The notes beneath the pieces were generated by a model. The model was not told the DNA's origin. It worked only from the letters and a program-made list of their open reading frames with translations, and ran no database searches. A stretch of DNA of 57,080 bases from an uncultured Bacteroidales bacterium (GTDB lineage: Bacteria; Bacteroidota; Bacteroidia; Bacteroidales; Bacteroidaceae), in contig CACZBC010000007.1 of the NCBI GenBank assembly GCA_902779315.1, positions 1 to 57,080 on the forward strand, written 5' to 3'. The translations under genes and the position numbers were made by a program. Every line of letters begins with the position of its first letter. Position 1 is the stretch's first letter. Shown in pieces: positions 53,482-57,080 of the stretch.

Positions 53482-55692
53482 CATAGGTTTTGTTCTTTCT
53501 TGATCGCTTTTTTTCTCGTTATCACATTCTCTTTTGCTGAGGGCGTGACGCAACTGGTTAATCCTTTCGTGGGCACTACGACGCTCTGGACGCCCGAGGA
53601 ACTGGGCTTCGTACCCAAACCGGGCGAACGGCAATGGGGCGCTGAAGCCTTCCCTGGAGCCGCCCTGCCGAACGCGATGGTGCAACTGACGCCCGTCACG
53701 GCCTATCGCTCGGGCTCGGGCTATCAGTACGAGGACAGCCTGATTTACGGCTTCGCGCACACGAGCAAGGGACATTGGAATCTGCTCCATCTCCCCATCC
53801 TGCCCGTCACGGACGAGGGCAAGCCTACGCCTCAGAGCTATGCCTCGCCCTACGGTCACGACAACGAGGAGGCGCATCCCGGCTACTATCAGGTCTTCTT
53901 GAAAAGGTATAATGTGAATGTGGAATTGACGACAACGCTTCGTTGCGGCTACCATCGCTACACTTTTCGAAAGGGCGACAACCGTGGCGTGCTCATCGAC
54001 ATAGCCCGCTCCAATAACAATCCGCGCAGATGGGAACTCAGACGTGCCCAAGAGAATAATGCCATCGAGGGCTTTCAGGACGGCGAAGGCCGCATCTACT
54101 TCTATGCCGAGCTGTCGGAAGACATAGAGAGCGTGGAGGAAGTGGGCAGACCTAATAGGGAAGAAGGAGGATGGACGAGGAATGACGGCAGGAGCAGGAA
54201 CTTCAGCCGTCCCGTCGGAATGGTGAAACTGAAGAAGCCGAAGGGCTTCAAGCCTCTGGAAATCAAGATAGGTTTCTCGTTCGTCAGCATCGAAAACGCG
54301 AAGGAGAACCTGGAGGCTGAACTGGCAGGCAAGAGCTTCGAAGCCGTTCGCAAGGATGCCGACAAGACGTGGAACGACATCCTCGGCCACATCCAGGTGG
54401 AAGGCGGAACAGAAGCCGACAAGCGGATGCTCTATTCGACGTTCTACAAGACGTTCCTCTTCCCGCACCTCCGCACGGACGTGAACGGCGAGAGTGCCGT
54501 CGAGGGCTCATCAGGTCGGAAGCTCGGCTTCAACTACTACACAAATCCTTCGTTCTGGGACACCTATCGCAACAAGCTCATCCTTCTGGGCATGGTAACG
54601 CCCGATGTGGCCCGCGACATCATTCGCAGCTGCATCGTCAGGGGTGAGGCGCGAGGCGGCTATATGCCCACATTCTTCCACGGAGACCATGCCAGCACCT
54701 TTGTGGCAGGCTCGTGGCTGAGAGGCATCAAGGACTTCGACTTGAGCAGGGCTTATGCCCTCATGCTGAAGAGTGCTACGGTGCCGGGTAGAGGAGGCCG
54801 TCCGTATCTGGACGAATACCTGGAGCGCGGCTGGATTTCGGAGAAAGATACCGTGAACGTGCCGACCGGAGACGAATACAAAGGCGCTGTCACAAAGACG
54901 CTGGAATTCGCCTACGACGACTACGCGACGGCCCTTGTGGCTCGCGAACTTGGGGATAAGGAGAACGAGCAGTTGCTCCTGAAACATTCGCAGAACTACA
55001 AGACGCTCTTCGACCCCTCGACGGGCTTTTGGCGCGGCAAAGTCTTACGTAATGGAAAGGGCGTTTGGATAGAGGATTTCCGTCCGAACTATCCGTATTA
55101 CCAGTACCAATATCGCGAAGCAGATGCCTGGAACTCGCTCTTCTTTGCGCCTCACGACCCCATGGGAATGGTGGCGCTCTATCCCTCGAAGCAGGCCGTG
55201 GAGCAGAAACTCGACTCGCTCTTTACCGTGAAGAACGGCGGCTATCCTGCCTTCAACTGCACGGGCTATCTCGGACTCTATTGTCACGGCAACCAGCCCG
55301 GTCACAGCATCCCCTTCACCTACTATTTTGTGGACAAGCAGGAAAAGGCCCAGCACGTGCTGAACACCTTGATGCACAAGTACTACGGCATGGGAAAAGA
55401 AGGCCTGGCCTATGCGGGAATGGACGATGCGGGCGAGATGTCAAGCTGGTTTGTGCTCAACGCAATAGGCATCTACACCTATTCGCCGGCAGATCCGGAG
55501 TACATCGTGACGGTTCCGCTCTTCGACAAAGTGCACTTTACCCTCGGAAATGGCAAGTCGTTCGACATCGTCAAAGAGGGTAGTGGCGAGAAGATTAAGC
55601 GCATTACCATCGGCGGAACCCCGCTACAAGGCTGGTTCGTCAAGCATTCTGACCTGGCTGAGGGGAAGGAGCTGCGGGTAGAAACTTATTAA
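53479..55692 (+). CDS. GH92 family alpha-mannosidase, exported
   Basis: 737 residues. A signal peptide (MHRFCSFLIAFFLVITFSFA) is followed by GH92 landmarks: LVNPFVGT, GAEAFPGAALPNAMVQLTPV, YGFAHTSKGHW, YHRYTF, TFYKTFLFPH. EADAWNSLFFAPHDP has Glu547 at the place of the family's general acid. GNQPGHSIPFTYYF and MDDAGEMSSWFVLNAIGIY follow, with Asp649 and Asp650 at the place of the catalytic base. GH92 enzymes are calcium-dependent exo-mannosidases acting on N-glycans and fungal mannans; the linkage cannot be read here. The 3' end overlaps nhaA on the other strand by 53 bp. Confidence 0.93.
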   Translation: MHRFCSFLIAFFLVITFSFAEGVTQLVNPFVGTTTLWTPEELGFVPKPGERQWGAEAFPGAALPNAMVQLTPVTAYRSGSGYQYEDSLIYGFAHTSKGHWNLLHLPILPVTDEGKPTPQSYASPYGHDNEEAHPGYYQVFLKRYNVNVELTTTLRCGYHRYTFRKGDNRGVLIDIARSNNNPRRWELRRAQENNAIEGFQDGEGRIYFYAELSEDIESVEEVGRPNREEGGWTRNDGRSRNFSRPVGMVKLKKPKGFKPLEIKIGFSFVSIENAKENLEAELAGKSFEAVRKDADKTWNDILGHIQVEGGTEADKRMLYSTFYKTFLFPHLRTDVNGESAVEGSSGRKLGFNYYTNPSFWDTYRNKLILLGMVTPDVARDIIRSCIVRGEARGGYMPTFFHGDHASTFVAGSWLRGIKDFDLSRAYALMLKSATVPGRGGRPYLDEYLERGWISEKDTVNVPTGDEYKGAVTKTLEFAYDDYATALVARELGDKENEQLLLKHSQNYKTLFDPSTGFWRGKVLRNGKGVWIEDFRPNYPYYQYQYREADAWNSLFFAPHDPMGMVALYPSKQAVEQKLDSLFTVKNGGYPAFNCTGYLGLYCHGNQPGHSIPFTYYFVDKQEKAQHVLNTLMHKYYGMGKEGLAYAGMDDAGEMSSWFVLNAIGIYTYSPADPEYIVTVPLFDKVHFTLGNGKSFDIVKEGSGEKIKRITIGGTPLQGWFVKHSDLAEGKELRVETY

Positions 55693-57004
55693 GCATCAGG
55701 CAACCTACCAGCGCACTCGCAATGGTGCCGCAAAGGATGCCCAACTTAGCATCGTTCAGCAGGTCGGCATGTTCGGCAGAGGGATAGCTCAAAGCCGCCA
55801 TGAACATGCTTACAGTAAAGCCTATTCCACAAAGCATACAGATGCTTGCAAACGACTTCCAGTTGGCATTTTCGGGCATTTGCATGAGGCCCAACTTGAT
55901 GCCGAGCCACGAGAAACTCAGTACGCCGCAGAATTTGCCGATTAGCAAACCGAGGAATACGGCCAGACCTACGCCCGAAAAGAGGCTCATCAGACTCATT
56001 CCTGCCAGATTAACGCCCGCATTCGCAAAGGCAAAGAGCGGAATGATTTGGTAGTTCACAGGCATTTTCAGTACGTCCTCCATGTCTTGAAGCGGGCTGA
56101 CGAGATGGTCCGAAGCCGACTCGACGCTCTTCAGCAAAGCGATTTCCTCGTCGCTCAGCACGACAGGCTTGTTGCGGTCCGCACGGGTGACGACTGTCGA
56201 GGGGAAATGGTCGAGCTGATGACGGATGCGCTCGATGTAGAACTTCGTGCCCCTCGGAATGTTGGCTGGAATGCAGAACGCCAGCACCACGCCTGCAATG
56301 GTGGCATGGATGCCGCTTCCAAGCATGAAATACCAAAGAACGAGGCCCGTATTAAGGTAGAAGGCTTTCGTGCGAATGCCTCGCCAATTACCTATGCAAA
56401 GCACGACAACAGTCAGCGCCGAAGCAAGCAGATACCAAAGGTTGAGGTTCTCGGTATAGCGTATTGCAATGACGATAATGCCGCCCAAATCGTCCGCTAC
56501 GGCCAGGGCTGCAAGGAATATCTTCAAACCAATAGGACAACGTTTGCTGAAAATACTCAGGCAACCCAGCGAAAACGCAATATCCGTTGCCATGGGAATC
56601 GCCATGCCTCGCTCCATGGCCGGGTCTTTCGGACAAACCAGAAAGAATACTATCACGGGGACAATCATGCCTCCACAAGCTCCTATGACCGGAGCAAGGG
56701 CTTTCTTTATGCTCGACAACTCGCCGCAAAGCACTTCTCGCTTTATCTCCAAACCGACACTCAGAAAGAAGATGGCCATCAGAAAATCGTTGATGAAGGC
56801 TCCCAAATGCAGCGCATGTCCGCCGTGGCTGAACAGATTGAAACCTCCGATACTCAGGCTGACAGGCAATTCCCAGAACTTCCGGTAGAGGTCGCCCCAA
56901 GGACCATTTGCAATGACGAGAGCCGCAATGGTGGCTATTACAAGAAGTACGCTACTGCTAACGTACTTGCGAAGCATACTTATAAACGGATAATTGTTTT
57001 CCAT
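55640..57004 (-). CDS. nhaA: Na+/H+ antiporter NhaA
   Basis: 454 residues, about 12 membrane helices. The ion-binding pair of Asp is in AVADDLGGIIVIA. Other NhaA signatures: FFLSVGLEIKREVL, PMATDIAFSLGCLSI, SGIHATIAGVVLAFCIP, FAFANAGVNLAG, and LCGIGFTVSMFMA. It exports sodium in exchange for protons and controls pH. Its own promoter (TAACTTTG) lies 26 nt upstream. Its last codons overlap the GH92 3' end in the antisense direction. Confidence 0.95.
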   Translation of the reverse strand: MENNYPFISMLRKYVSSSVLLVIATIAALVIANGPWGDLYRKFWELPVSLSIGGFNLFSHGGHALHLGAFINDFLMAIFFLSVGLEIKREVLCGELSSIKKALAPVIGACGGMIVPVIVFFLVCPKDPAMERGMAIPMATDIAFSLGCLSIFSKRCPIGLKIFLAALAVADDLGGIIVIAIRYTENLNLWYLLASALTVVVLCIGNWRGIRTKAFYLNTGLVLWYFMLGSGIHATIAGVVLAFCIPANIPRGTKFYIERIRHQLDHFPSTVVTRADRNKPVVLSDEEIALLKSVESASDHLVSPLQDMEDVLKMPVNYQIIPLFAFANAGVNLAGMSLMSLFSGVGLAVFLGLLIGKFCGVLSFSWLGIKLGLMQMPENANWKSFASICMLCGIGFTVSMFMAALSYPSAEHADLLNDAKLGILCGTIASALVGCLMLNKFLPAAPSPQPGQNA

Positions 57005-57030
57005 AATGGTTTGTTTGTGTGAAACGTCTG

Positions 57031-57038
57031 CAAAGTTA
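57031..57038 (-). promoter_or_regulatory. -7 promoter element (TAACTTTG) of nhaA
   Basis: TAACTTTG on the minus strand, 26 nt before the nhaA ATG. Confidence 0.75.
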
Positions 57039-57045
57039 CGAAATA

Positions 57046-57073
57046 ATTCTCAATTCTTAACTCTTAATTCTTA
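57046..57073. repeat. 7-bp tandem repeat upstream of the nhaA promoter
   Basis: ATTCTCA, ATTCTTA, ACTCTTA, ATTCTTA in direct succession, just upstream of the TAACTTTG. Confidence 0.75.
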
Positions 57074-57080
57074 TTTTCTT

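Overview
The window looks like chromosomal DNA of a Bacteroidales bacterium, most likely Prevotellaceae. Evidence: starts lack Shine-Dalgarno sequences; at least fifteen genes or operons are preceded by the Bacteroidota promoter element TAnnTTTG; and the gene content includes a PorE-like type IX secretion lipoprotein, BspA-like leucine-rich proteins, a GH92 mannosidase, a DUF5687-type ABC permease and carboxypeptidase-regulatory-domain proteins. I see no tRNA, rRNA, CRISPR array, intact insertion sequence or prophage.

Layout. 1-324: 5' part of galM (minus). 470-7605: four secreted or surface proteins on the minus strand, each with its own promoter; their signal peptides and promoters pair as A-B-B'-A'. 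7717-8883: about 1.2 kb without an intact gene, holding a frameshifted small gene, a nested 155-bp palindrome, hairpin-rich tandem repeats and a 22-bp repeat array. 8888-14585 (minus): a peptidoglycan hydrolase, an ABC-F ATPase, grpE, dnaJ and folC, closely spaced. 14680-15150: cdd, divergent. 15302-19615 (minus): topB and a PorE-like lipoprotein. 19724-27151 (plus): a glycosyltransferase, then lepA, a Crp/Fnr regulator, hpt, adk, obg, pgeF and an M23 peptidase. 27152-28520: a repeat-rich gap and an AT-rich NERD nuclease gene. 28641-39658 (minus): an eight-gene run ftsK-lolA-trxB-DUF5687 permease-ABC ATPase-membrane protein-Gate-domain transporter-valS, ending at a clear terminator. 40300-46608 (plus): mfd-recN-tilS with overlapping ends. 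46700-48820 (minus): a fasciclin lipoprotein. 48938-52576 (plus): a frameshifted typA and a GH99/71-like secreted enzyme. 53479-55692: GH92. 55640-57004: nhaA, convergent with and overlapping GH92.

Most coding genes are ordinary housekeeping. The unusual material is intergenic. (1) Six intergenic arrays are built from a 22-bp unit repeated without spacers; all read the same way on the plus strand whatever the direction of neighbouring genes. (2) Short 7- or 8-bp tandem repeats of about four units sit on or next to start codons, stop codons or promoters at about ten places, and inside two reading frames. (3) A roughly 170-bp element with conserved hairpins occurs twice in opposite orientation (27.3 and 53.2 kb), each copy about 58 bp from a short direct-repeat block. 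(4) Two TGTCA-repeat/AT-rich palindromes lie at 8.1 and 53.0 kb. (5) Hairpin-rich tandem repeats of about 82 bp lie at 8.3-8.8 kb. (6) typA has lost about 16 nt and is out of frame.
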